Assembly: GCA_009779895.1 (NCBI GenBank)
Contig: WRBB01000007.1
Coordinates: forward strand, 1-64,000
DNA length: 64,000 nucleotides
DNA from: Lachnospiraceae bacterium
GTDB lineage: Bacteria > Bacillota > Clostridia > Lachnospirales > Lachnospiraceae
Reading direction: 5' to 3'
The notes below the pieces were generated by a model. The model was not told where the DNA came from. It saw only the letters and a program-made list of their open reading frames with translations, and did no database searches. Shown one piece after another: positions 9,239 to 17,627 of the stretch. Numbering within the stretch: position 1 is the stretch's first letter; each line of letters starts with the position of its first letter. The position numbers were made by a program, and so were the translations under genes.

Positions 9239-11020
9239 TCACTTGTTCATCCTTTCATAAGCTGCACAAACCGATGCCGTATCACCGTACATCATCAGCT
9301 TACTCTTCTCAATCCATATCGCACTTGTGCAAATCTCACGAATTGTTGAAGCCGAATGGGATACAATTAAAACAGTAGAACCACTACGAATTTGCTTTTT
9401 GATTCTAGCATTACTCTTCACCTTAAAATGTGCGTCGCCAACACTTAACACTTCATCTAAAATTAAGATTTCCGGTGTGTCTCTAATTGTTGCAACCGAA
9501 AACGCCAATCGCGATACCATACCCGATGAATAATTTCGAACCTTTTCATCCATAAATCCATCTAATTCCGCAAATTCTACAATTTCATCATATTTCTCAT
9601 CTATAAATTCTTTGGAATAACCAATGATAGCTCCATTTAGATAAACATTTTCCCGACCGGTCAGCTCTCCATCAAAACCGGTTCCTAAAGTCAAAAGCTG
9701 AATCTTGTCCCGGTCAACCACAACACTACCCTCTGTGGGAGGCAAAGCACCGGAAATAATTTTAAGCAAAGTACTTTTTCCGGAACCATTGGTTCCTATA
9801 ATACCAATCACTTCTCCCTCTTTTACACTAAAAGTAATATCATTCAATGCACGGAATTTATTTATATTTCTTTTTCTACGAATGATTCGAATCGCCAGCT
9901 CCTTTAAACTACTTGCCTCGTCTTTCTCACGCGTAAAATCCATGGATATCCCTTCTACTTGAAGGACAATTTTGCGTTCATCTACCAATCGAAAATCTTC
10001 AATATGATCAAAATCTTCATAGTCATCTAAAGAGCTTTTTTGATATTCATTTGCATCTTGTGATGTTTGCAGACTTCGGCGGCGGCGTTCCAATCGTCTC
10101 TCTTCATTACGTCGCCTAATCTCCTCTTTCTTTCTGGTACGATTAAAATTCATCTTCAAATAAAACAACGCAATCAGCACCAACACCAAAAACAACAACA
10201 CAATAGTAAAAATCACTTGATTTCTTGTAGCAACAGAAGGGTTCGCTTCATGTATCACCGATGCTTCTGATGTAAGCCCTGCAAAATCTGTCTCCTCTTC
10301 CACGGTTTCCTCTTCTACAATTGGCGTTTCCGATGCTTCTTGGCGGTGAATGGTCAAAACATATTGAGCCGAACCGGTGACCGGACTATTCACCACAATC
10401 ACTATCCTATTTTCACCAACAGACAAATTTCTATCCGAAATCTCTACTGTAGCTTCCGGATCAATGGTAGTGACTCCAATTTCAGGCATTTCAATTTCAT
10501 AACCCACCTCAATGATGTAATGAAAAAGAGCCGAATCAAATTGCTCCAAATCATAACCATTGATATGAATGCCTCCCAATCTGGAACTTTCCGGTGCTTC
10601 AATACGTATCGGAGATGTGACAGACGGAAATTCACTATTAATACCCACATCTGTATGAACATTCACGTAGCGAATGGAGATAGAAGTATCACCTGCCATA
10701 CGTGTGTGAAAATTTAACATTGTACTATAAGCACCATCAAACAATGGGCCAGGTGCTAACCGCACAACACCCGGTTCTATCAATTCCCCACCGGCTATAA
10801 ACTCCAAAAATCTATCCTCAAATGTCACCAACATCTCTAATTGATTGACCGGATAAGGTGCTACAAAATGTATGCCTACTTCCACTTGCTCATTCAGATT
10901 CCAAAGATACCCTTCCGAACCAAAAGCAATGGTCTCGCCCTCTGCCTGAACCGTTTTGCTTGGCAAAAACACCAGCAATAATATAAGTAATATTAATTTT
11001 AAACTAAAACGTTTTTTCAT
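9239..11020 (-). CDS. Wzt-type polysaccharide ABC ATPase with N-terminal cohesin-like exported domain and membrane anchor
   Basis: A 593-residue protein of unusual order. Residues 1-27 are a signal peptide (hydrophobic LILLILLLVFLP, then QAEG). Residues about 28-140 resemble a cohesin-like beta sandwich. Residues about 147-227 resemble a cadherin-like beta-sandwich repeat ending VLTIHRQ. An acidic linker follows, then one membrane span at about 268-288 and a highly basic Arg/Lys/Glu stretch. Residues about 350-593 are a Wzt/TagH-type ATPase with GTNGSGKST (409-417), YSSGM (497-501), LILDE (519-523) and H-loop His555. The permease gene lies 9 bp upstream. The layout implies an exported glycan- or protein-binding module tethered to the exporter motor. 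Ordinary Wzt proteins carry a C-terminal cytoplasmic glycan-binding domain instead. Domain names in the exported part are by pattern only. Confidence 0.85.
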   Translation of the reverse strand: MKKRFSLKLILLILLLVFLPSKTVQAEGETIAFGSEGYLWNLNEQVEVGIHFVAPYPVNQLEMLVTFEDRFLEFIAGGELIEPGVVRLAPGPLFDGAYSTMLNFHTRMAGDTSISIRYVNVHTDVGINSEFPSVTSPIRIEAPESSRLGGIHINGYDLEQFDSALFHYIIEVGYEIEMPEIGVTTIDPEATVEISDRNLSVGENRIVIVVNSPVTGSAQYVLTIHRQEASETPIVEEETVEEETDFAGLTSEASVIHEANPSVATRNQVIFTIVLLFLVLVLIALFYLKMNFNRTRKKEEIRRRNEERRLERRRRSLQTSQDANEYQKSSLDDYEDFDHIEDFRLVDERKIVLQVEGISMDFTREKDEASSLKELAIRIIRRKRNINKFRALNDITFSVKEGEVIGIIGTNGSGKSTLLKIISGALPPTEGSVVVDRDKIQLLTLGTGFDGELTGRENVYLNGAIIGYSKEFIDEKYDEIVEFAELDGFMDEKVRNYSSGMVSRLAFSVATIRDTPEILILDEVLSVGDAHFKVKSNARIKKQIRSGSTVLIVSHSASTIREICTSAIWIEKSKLMMYGDTASVCAAYERMNK

Positions 11021-11029
11021 AGTTACCCT

Positions 11030-11848
11030 CTATATTTTAATCAATATTTTCGTTTTATTCTTTCTCAAAACAGCATAACCTAATGCATACGCAAACACAC
11101 CCCAGAAAATCATCTGAATATTCTGACCCACACTAGGAAATTCTTGCCACATCACCACCTGCCTGGCACTATGAATATAATTAAAAATCGGATTGGCTCG
11201 GACCACTACATCAATTACCCCGGTCAAGTCATCTACAGACCAGAATATCGCTGACGTAAAAAACAACAGCTGTGTAATGACCGCCCAAAGATGCTTAATA
11301 TCTCCAAAAAACACATAAGCCGTTGCTAGAATAAAAGAAGTACCCAAAGCAAATAATAGGGTAAAAAAAACAATGACCGGAAAATATAAAACATACCAGG
11401 TCACCGACACACGGAAAACAACCAACATCAATATATAAGCAACCATAGAATACATAAAGTTTACAAAAGCAGAATAGGATCGTGTAAAAACAAAAACCTC
11501 CATGGGAAATTTCACTTTAATTAGCATAGGGCGATTATCCACCAACGTTGTAAGTGAAGCATTTGCCGCATCTGTAAATAGGCCAAATATCATCTGTCCC
11601 GTCATAATATAAATAGGAAAATGCGGAATTGCACGATCAAATATTTGACTAAAAATAACCGCCAAAATTGTCATACGCAACAAAGGACTTAATACACTCC
11701 AAATAATACCCAAAAAAGAACGGGAATATTTCCGCTTAATCTCTCTTCCAACCAATTCCCGTATTAAAAACATATACTGCTTTCTTTTTTGTTGCTTCTC
11801 CGTCAAACTTCCAACATCATCTATATATAACTCACTATACTTTCCCAT
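11030..11848 (-). CDS. Wzm/TagG-type polysaccharide ABC transporter permease
   Basis: A 272-residue ABC-2 family membrane protein with about six hydrophobic spans. The cytoplasmic N-terminus has the typical LIRELVGREIKRKYSRS motif that precedes the first helix in O-antigen and teichoic-acid permeases. With the ATPase directly downstream it would form an exporter for undecaprenyl-linked glycan. The ATG at 11848 follows GTGGAG and overlaps the end of the preceding gene by 14 bases, so the two are co-translated. Substrate inference rests on the surrounding glycosyltransferases. Confidence 0.9.
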   Translation of the reverse strand: MGKYSELYIDDVGSLTEKQQKRKQYMFLIRELVGREIKRKYSRSFLGIIWSVLSPLLRMTILAVIFSQIFDRAIPHFPIYIMTGQMIFGLFTDAANASLTTLVDNRPMLIKVKFPMEVFVFTRSYSAFVNFMYSMVAYILMLVVFRVSVTWYVLYFPVIVFFTLLFALGTSFILATAYVFFGDIKHLWAVITQLLFFTSAIFWSVDDLTGVIDVVVRANPIFNYIHSARQVVMWQEFPSVGQNIQMIFWGVFAYALGYAVLRKNKTKILIKI

Positions 11849-13229
11849 TTTTTAATCTCCACATCACTGTAGTTCTCATATATAACAAACGTTTATAAAA
11901 CCGATATTGCCACAAATAATACTTTTCTTTTTTCCCTATCCTTACAATACTGCCTTCATGCCAAGCACTCTCTTTGATTTTACTTTTTTTGACCCCTAAC
12001 ATGGTTACTATTTTATTGCAGATTCCATTGGCGGCCAGTTCCTTTTCGTTCAATTCAGCCGCGATACACTGGGCATAATCCTCAAACACATCATCGGAAA
12101 ACGTAATTCGACCAAAACAAACCACCTCTGCCTTTGTTGGCGTTGCCATAAAAATCTTCAATGAGCGATACAAGGGCTTTTTGGCTTCCGTACAATCAAA
12201 GTCCATATCTTGCCGAAAGGCATCTATCAACAATGCGGTATAGGCCAAAACAACCTGTTTGATTTTATTTTGAAACTCTTTTTTTTCATCATCTATACTT
12301 AAATAAAAGGGATGATAACCTGTTTCTGCATCTCCATATCCTATCGTCATACCATGAGCCGCACTAAAAACCCCCTCAAACAACGAATTGCTGAAAGAGA
12401 TCTTTTCTTCAATTCCTTTTGTGGGCGAAAAGTAGTAACAACTATAATCTGCTGCCTTTGCTCCAACCGGAATGGTATATAATCCCCAATAAAACCCCTT
12501 GATATCCTTTGTTCTGCCACCTTGGCGCAGTGCCTGATTCAAGCTCTTTTGGGTAGAACCTGTCCAGCCACTATCTACAATGGCACTCTCCACATCATCC
12601 AAAAGACCCGCTTGCCCCAAATAACCCATCAAATTGGGCAACATTTCTTTGGAAGAGACTTCCAAACACTGCAAAAATACCTGATTTTTTTTCAACGCTT
12701 CTCTTACATCTTTTAATCGGGCATAAGGTATTTCTTCATCCGGTCTCAAATCCAAATCCAAGCAAGCCAATACTAAATTTTGCTGCGCTTTATCTAAACC
12801 GGTTCGCTTTAAAATTACATGTAAATTTACGACAATACTATTGCGACAAATATAATCCAAAGCCGCATCTATATCCAAATGAAACAAAGGCGTACGCAAA
12901 GAATAGCGTGAACAATATAAATAATGGCAGGTAAGCGGCAACTGAAAGGTCTCCACAAGCTTCTCCGCAATTCGGTACATCAAGTACCCATCCCGCGCCA
13001 AAAAGTAAAGCCGCTTGATTTCTTTTCTAAGAGCCTGTTGAACCACCCATAAGGTAAATGTATTGATACAAGGTGCCAAAACGGACCAAGTCACACTCTC
13101 TAGCACATCAAGCTTTTTACTCCCTTGGCTTTCATAAACTTCCAATGGTGTCAACAAGGGAGGGTAAGTATTTAGTACATCTTTATATGTTCCATACCGT
13201 TCTAGCATCTCTTCACAAATTGTTATCAC
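11835..13229 (-). CDS. stand-alone homologue of the COG5610 C-terminal domain
   Basis: A 464-residue protein with no HAD domain. It shares LYFLARDGYLMYRIA, a Y-x-SR motif and VDSGWTGSTQ with the C-terminal half of the protein at 7228-9225 (LFLARDGEI, YWSR, VVDIGWAGSG). The shared part is therefore a separable module. It lacks membrane spans and a signal peptide. The start is a GTG at 13229 whose GTGA overlaps the stop of the glycosyltransferase upstream; an internal ATG at 13208 is an alternative. Function is unknown; context points to glycan assembly. Conserved Arg-Asp and Asp-x-Gly-Trp residues are the natural active-site candidates. Confidence 0.75.
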   Translation of the reverse strand: MITICEEMLERYGTYKDVLNTYPPLLTPLEVYESQGSKKLDVLESVTWSVLAPCINTFTLWVVQQALRKEIKRLYFLARDGYLMYRIAEKLVETFQLPLTCHYLYCSRYSLRTPLFHLDIDAALDYICRNSIVVNLHVILKRTGLDKAQQNLVLACLDLDLRPDEEIPYARLKDVREALKKNQVFLQCLEVSSKEMLPNLMGYLGQAGLLDDVESAIVDSGWTGSTQKSLNQALRQGGRTKDIKGFYWGLYTIPVGAKAADYSCYYFSPTKGIEEKISFSNSLFEGVFSAAHGMTIGYGDAETGYHPFYLSIDDEKKEFQNKIKQVVLAYTALLIDAFRQDMDFDCTEAKKPLYRSLKIFMATPTKAEVVCFGRITFSDDVFEDYAQCIAAELNEKELAANGICNKIVTMLGVKKSKIKESAWHEGSIVRIGKKEKYYLWQYRFYKRLLYMRTTVMWRLKNGKV

Positions 13230-14032
13230 GTTTTTTCATCTCTCTTTATCTTCACCAACCATTTTGCTGGTATCAAAAACCCCAACAAAGGGCGGAATAT
13301 ATATGGTACCGTCCTCGCCTCCAAGATTCCCATCTTTTGAAAGCCCCAATATCGAACTTTCATCTCAGACACGCGGGCAGAACATGTTCGGCGCACATAA
13401 GACTTACTATCTTCACGATATACAAACAGATACTCTGTCATATTCCGTCCTTGATACCCCGCCATATGCAAGCGCATAAATAACTCATAATCCTCACAAC
13501 GTCTCGTTATCTCCGCATTGTTATAACCTTTACAAGCCAACAAAACTTTTTTACGAAACATCACAGATGGATGAATATAAGGTGAATACTTTAAAAAATC
13601 TTTAGCATCAGGTGCTTCTTTCATCCTACGCACGCCCCAAATACTATTTCCATCCATCAAAAAAGCCGATGTACCCACCCAGGCAATGTCCTTTTGTTGC
13701 TCCATATAATCAAACTGCTTTTCCAACCGGAATCTCAGCGAAATATCATCATCATCCATCCGAGCAATATAATCACCTTTTGCGATGCGAATGCAATGAT
13801 TCAAAGCCTTTGCCAATCCTTGGTTTCTTTCACTGCGTCCACAAACAATACGGAAATCCCGCTTAGACAATGCAGCTATCTGAGTTGCATATACCAAATC
13901 AGATCCATCATCCCAAATAATCAACTCCCAATCTATAAAACTCTGTCGAATCAGGGAATCAACCGCTGCAATCAATCGCTGCATCTGTGGGTTATACACC
14001 CCCATAATCACACTTACTTTAGGCTTTTTCAT
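13226..14032 (-). CDS. family 2 glycosyltransferase
   Basis: A GT-A fold glycosyltransferase of 268 residues. The N-terminal KVSVIMGVYN, the WDDGS nucleotide-binding motif (near residue 40) and ARMDDDD (near 90) are standard for GT2 enzymes that transfer hexoses to lipid-linked glycans. No membrane span is present. The ATG at 14032 is preferred; a TTG two codons upstream would extend it slightly. It overlaps the preceding glycosyltransferase gene by 14 bases and the next gene by 4. The donor sugar is not predictable. Confidence 0.88.
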   Translation of the reverse strand: MKKPKVSVIMGVYNPQMQRLIAAVDSLIRQSFIDWELIIWDDGSDLVYATQIAALSKRDFRIVCGRSERNQGLAKALNHCIRIAKGDYIARMDDDDISLRFRLEKQFDYMEQQKDIAWVGTSAFLMDGNSIWGVRRMKEAPDAKDFLKYSPYIHPSVMFRKKVLLACKGYNNAEITRRCEDYELFMRLHMAGYQGRNMTEYLFVYREDSKSYVRRTCSARVSEMKVRYWGFQKMGILEARTVPYIFRPLLGFLIPAKWLVKIKRDEKT

Positions 14033-15176
14033 AAACAACTCTCATGATATCATTTGTATTTTCTTTTGCAAATTTTTGCACGCTTTCCCGGCAATACACT
14101 TGCATCTGCTTCATCCCATCCGATGATACATTTGCATAATACACAATCTCTTTTACATACTCGGCGGCGCTATTCTCTTTGCAAACAGAACCATTTTTTC
14201 TGTGTTGCATATACTCTCTTGTGCCACGGTTATCACCGGAAATCACCGGTACCCCCATAGCCAAAGCCTCAACAGCTACCATGCCTAACCCCTCACGCTT
14301 AGACGGAAACGCAAACAAATCCGCTCCAACCAAAGCGGTGCGCACATCTTGGGTATAACCACGCAGGGACACCATATCTGACAAATGCCAAACTTGGATT
14401 AATTTCTCCAATCTTTTCCGGAAAAATCCTTCACCATATATGCTATAACAAATTTTCTCAGCCAACTTCGGGTTTTCTTTTTTCAATTTTTGCAGCGCAC
14501 ACAACATCACTTCTTGATTTTTATTTTCATTTAACTCACCAACAGTAATGATATGAAATGCATCTGCCTTCATCCCCAATTTTTCTTTTTCTAAACCTTT
14601 ATTATCATCAGGCAATCGCTGAAACGCACACAAATCCAAACCCGCACCGGGTATTTGAAACACCGCACCACCCGGGCGCAGCTGCAATGTTTTGCCTGCT
14701 TGATAATCCTCTTGGTTGATGGTAATTAATACATCCGTATACCGAGCCAATCCAGACTCAATCATCCGAAACACACTATTGTTCAACAAAGGAGCCCCTT
14801 TATAGAAATGAAAACCATGGGCTGTATAAAAGACCTTTACCTGATTTTGAAAACGACGGCCGGCCAACCTGCCCAACACACCTCCAACAGGAGTATGACA
14901 ATGAATCAAACGAATCTGATACCGTTCAATCAAATCCAACAACTGCTTGTAAGCCCTTTTGTTCGCACGAAACATATAAGGGGAACGTGCAATATCAATA
15001 TGATGCATGGTAATCTGCAACTCTTCTAGTTTTTTAAATTCAAAAAAATAATGTGGATCCTTTACATTTGATGCGTAATGGACCTGATAGCCCAATCCTT
15101 GTAATATACACACATTTTCCAATTCGAACTTATTTAAAAAGCCACTTACTGCTGTTATAATCATTGCGTTTTTCAT
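14019..15176 (-). CDS. family 4 glycosyltransferase (GT-B, EpsD/CapM-like), first gene of the polysaccharide run
   Basis: A 385-residue GT-B glycosyltransferase. The N-terminal half has a lipid-acceptor-type start and LIHCHTPVGGVLGRLAG near residue 100. The C-terminal half has TVGELNENKNQE and the nucleotide-sugar motif FPSKREGLGMVAVEALAMG, with the E-x7-E pattern of the GT4 family. Such enzymes add GalNAc, GlcNAc or hexose early in EPS and capsule assembly. It is the promoter-proximal gene of the minus-strand run, and the 160-bp gap upstream is shared with a divergent gene. Donor identity is unknown. Confidence 0.88.
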   Translation of the reverse strand: MKNAMIITAVSGFLNKFELENVCILQGLGYQVHYASNVKDPHYFFEFKKLEELQITMHHIDIARSPYMFRANKRAYKQLLDLIERYQIRLIHCHTPVGGVLGRLAGRRFQNQVKVFYTAHGFHFYKGAPLLNNSVFRMIESGLARYTDVLITINQEDYQAGKTLQLRPGGAVFQIPGAGLDLCAFQRLPDDNKGLEKEKLGMKADAFHIITVGELNENKNQEVMLCALQKLKKENPKLAEKICYSIYGEGFFRKRLEKLIQVWHLSDMVSLRGYTQDVRTALVGADLFAFPSKREGLGMVAVEALAMGVPVISGDNRGTREYMQHRKNGSVCKENSAAEYVKEIVYYANVSSDGMKQMQVYCRESVQKFAKENTNDIMRVVYEKA

Positions 15177-15269
15177 AAATACTCACCCGAACACCAATCA
15201 GTATATCACAAATAAGCAAAGAAATCTACAAATCGACTCCCAATTTATACAAGCATACATTCACATATT

Positions 15270-15298
15270 TTACTTTATTTTTTATTTATGTGTATAAT
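15270..15298 (+). promoter_or_regulatory. candidate promoter for the RACo-like gene
   Basis: TATAAT at 15293-15298 with TTACTT at 15270-15275 (17-bp spacer), 38 bases before the ATG at 15337. The -10 is consensus, the -35 is weak. Confidence 0.45.
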
Positions 15299-15336
15299 AT
15301 ACGTATAGAACAAAAGTAACAAATGGAGAATTCCAA

Positions 15337-16554
15337 ATGATAAAAGAAACATCTACCCAAAATAAAAACTACGGGATTGCCGCAGATATTGGCACCACAA
15401 CCATCGCCATGCAATTGATTGAACGCACCCATGGCAAACCCGTAGAACTATATACAGCACTCAATGGACAAAGAATCTTTGGGCCTGATGTTATCAGCCG
15501 CATCGAAGCATCCAACAACGGAGACCGTGTCCTTTTACAAAATCTTATCCACAAAGATTTGGCACAAGGAATCATGCAACTTACCAAACAGGGTAACATC
15601 AAACCACAAAAAATGATTCTTGCCGCAAATACAACAATGGTACATTTATTGATGGGATATTCTTGCAAAAACTTAGGTGTTTCGCCTTTTACACCCGTCA
15701 ATCTCAAAACCATTCATACAACCAACCGAGATTTATGCAACGAAATTAACTTTGATTTCCCTATCATGATATACCCCGGTATCTCTGCCTATGTGGGAGG
15801 TGATATCACCGCCGGTCTGTACGCCCTTGGCTTTGACACAAAAGAAAAAGTTTCTATTTTGATTGATTTCGGAACAAATGGAGAAATCGCCATCGGTAAC
15901 AAAGAACGCATCCTTGTAGCTTCAACGGCAATCGGGCCCGCCTTTGAAGGCGGAAATATAACCCACGGATGTACCGGTATGCCTGGTGCCATCCATCATG
16001 TCACTATTCAAAATGGAAAACCCATCCTTGAAACCATACAAAACAAACCACCCATTGGCATTTGTGGAACCGGTGCAATTGAAATCATTTACGAGTTACG
16101 AAAAACGCATTATTTAGACAAAACCGGATTACTCATTGCGGATTTCTTTGATGATGGTTATCCCATCACCACTTCTGCAAAAGGAAAAAACATCATCTTT
16201 ACCCAAAAGGATATCCGTGAAATACAGCTTGCTAAGTCCGCTGTACGAGCCGGCATTGAAACACTTATGCGTAAATATGGCATTAACTACGACCAAGTAG
16301 AACATCTTTATATTGCGGGTGGCTTTGGTTTTGAACTGAACGCAAACAAAGCCGTTGGAATGGGCTTGCTGCCAAAAGAATGTCTTGCTAAAATAAAAAC
16401 CGTAGGAAATAGTAGTCTAAGAGGATGTGTCCTTGGGCTATCCGATAAAAAAAAACAAAGCAGACTGCAACATATTGTGGATATCTCATCTGAACTTTAT
16501 CTCGGTAATGATGCTACTTTTAATAGCCTTTTTATGGAATATATGTATTTTTAA
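15337..16554 (+). CDS. RACo-like ASKHA-domain ATPase (DUF4445 type) without the ferredoxin domain
   Basis: A 405-residue protein of the ASKHA ATPase fold. It has IAADIGTTTIAMQL (residues 14-27) as phosphate loop 1, LIDFGTNGEIAI near 182 as phosphate loop 2, and YIAGGFGFELN near 328 in the adenosine region. This matches the C-terminal part of RACo, the reductive activator of corrinoid iron-sulfur proteins and methyltransferases. The N-terminal [2Fe-2S] ferredoxin part of RACo is absent, so the protein would need another electron donor. No corrinoid protein or methyltransferase gene lies nearby. A GGAG site precedes the ATG. Confidence 0.85.
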   Translation: MIKETSTQNKNYGIAADIGTTTIAMQLIERTHGKPVELYTALNGQRIFGPDVISRIEASNNGDRVLLQNLIHKDLAQGIMQLTKQGNIKPQKMILAANTTMVHLLMGYSCKNLGVSPFTPVNLKTIHTTNRDLCNEINFDFPIMIYPGISAYVGGDITAGLYALGFDTKEKVSILIDFGTNGEIAIGNKERILVASTAIGPAFEGGNITHGCTGMPGAIHHVTIQNGKPILETIQNKPPIGICGTGAIEIIYELRKTHYLDKTGLLIADFFDDGYPITTSAKGKNIIFTQKDIREIQLAKSAVRAGIETLMRKYGINYDQVEHLYIAGGFGFELNANKAVGMGLLPKECLAKIKTVGNSSLRGCVLGLSDKKKQSRLQHIVDISSELYLGNDATFNSLFMEYMYF

Positions 16555-16589
16555 TAAATGAATCATAACAAAATTTAGGAGACTCTAAC

Positions 16590-17054
16590 ATGGAATGGAA
16601 ATTAAAAACATTTGAAGAACTAACAAACAAAGAATTATACGAAATACTAAAAGCGCGGGAAGAAATCTTTATTATTGAACAAACCTGCATCTACCCAGAC
16701 ATTGATTCCAAAGATTTTACTGCATATCACTTGTTTTCAGAAGAAAATGGTATACTAACCTCTTACTTACGCATTCTGCCAAAGGGCATTCGATTTAAAG
16801 AAATCTCTTTTGGCCGTGTCATCACCAAAGAAAACTATCGCCGCAAGGGATTGGGCTTAGAATTGATGAAAAAAGCCTTACATTTTACCAACACCGTTTT
16901 AAAAGAGCAGAGCGTACGCATCTCTGCCCAAGCCTATTTATTAGACTTCTATGGTAGTCTTGGTTTTAAACCCGTATCCGAACTCTATTTAGAAGATGGT
17001 ATCGATCATTATGAAATGTTATTTACGGCATCTAAAGATACCTTTCTTACGTAA
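16590..17054 (+). CDS. ElaA-like GNAT acetyltransferase
   Basis: A 154-residue GNAT-fold protein. It starts MEWKLKTFEEL and has FIIEQTCIYPDIDSKD (about 27-42), the signature of the ElaA group, then FGRVITKENYRRKGLGLELM (about 72-91), the acetyl-CoA pyrophosphate loop (R/K-R-K-G-x-G). ElaA proteins are cytosolic N-acyltransferases of uncertain substrate. It lies 35 bp after the RACo-like gene, with TAGGAGA upstream of its ATG, and probably shares its transcript. It ends one base before the convergent HD gene. Confidence 0.85.
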   Translation: MEWKLKTFEELTNKELYEILKAREEIFIIEQTCIYPDIDSKDFTAYHLFSEENGILTSYLRILPKGIRFKEISFGRVITKENYRRKGLGLELMKKALHFTNTVLKEQSVRISAQAYLLDFYGSLGFKPVSELYLEDGIDHYEMLFTASKDTFLT

Positions 17055-17591
17055 TCAATCTTTAATCAAGCGATGGAAAATGGTCTTGAATTCGTCTTCC
17101 ATTTGAGAAAAAGCAACAAAACAAAAAACAGGCTTGCTTTGTAGTGGTTTGCATTCTCCCTCTGTATTTCTTCCCATGATTTCTTTAAATTCCCAGGGTA
17201 AGATGCCGTCGTCAATCTCATCTACCGCCAACGCCTCTTCGTTGGTCAAAGGTGAGCCTAAAAAATATTCATACACCACATTTTGCAAATGAGCTTCGAT
17301 TTCTAAGTATGTGGGCAAATGCTTTTTAACCGGTCTGGTAATATCCGAAATATATGCCTCACTACCATCATGTAGTAAACAAGCCAATTGAATGCGTTTG
17401 GATAAACCTCTTGCCGCCGCTTCATTGGCGCAATTCACACAGTGCTGTGCCACCGAATAAAAATGTTTGAGATGCCCATTCGCGCGGCAAAGCATCGAAA
17501 GAGAACGTGCAATATCCACAATATTTAGTTGCGCCGGGTTTGGATTGGTTGGTGTGAAATGTTCACCCGTATAGGTTGTCATAAAATCCAT
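17055..17591 (-). CDS. HD-domain phosphohydrolase (YfbR-like)
   Basis: A 178-residue HD-superfamily metal-dependent phosphohydrolase. Visible metal ligands are H in FYSVAQHCVNCA (about residues 44-55), the HD pair in CLLHDGSEAY (about 71-80) and a later Asp in VDEIDDG. The closest pattern is the YfbR/COG1896 group of nucleotidases and related HD proteins, which remove phosphate from deoxynucleotides; substrate is not certain. An AAAGGAG site lies nine bases before the ATG at 17591. The gene converges with elaA and follows ppc by 36 bp. Confidence 0.8.
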   Translation of the reverse strand: MDFMTTYTGEHFTPTNPNPAQLNIVDIARSLSMLCRANGHLKHFYSVAQHCVNCANEAAARGLSKRIQLACLLHDGSEAYISDITRPVKKHLPTYLEIEAHLQNVVYEYFLGSPLTNEEALAVDEIDDGILPWEFKEIMGRNTEGECKPLQSKPVFCFVAFSQMEDEFKTIFHRLIKD

Positions 17592-17627
17592 CGTATCAAC
17601 TCCTTTATCTTTTTACAAACTTCCAAA

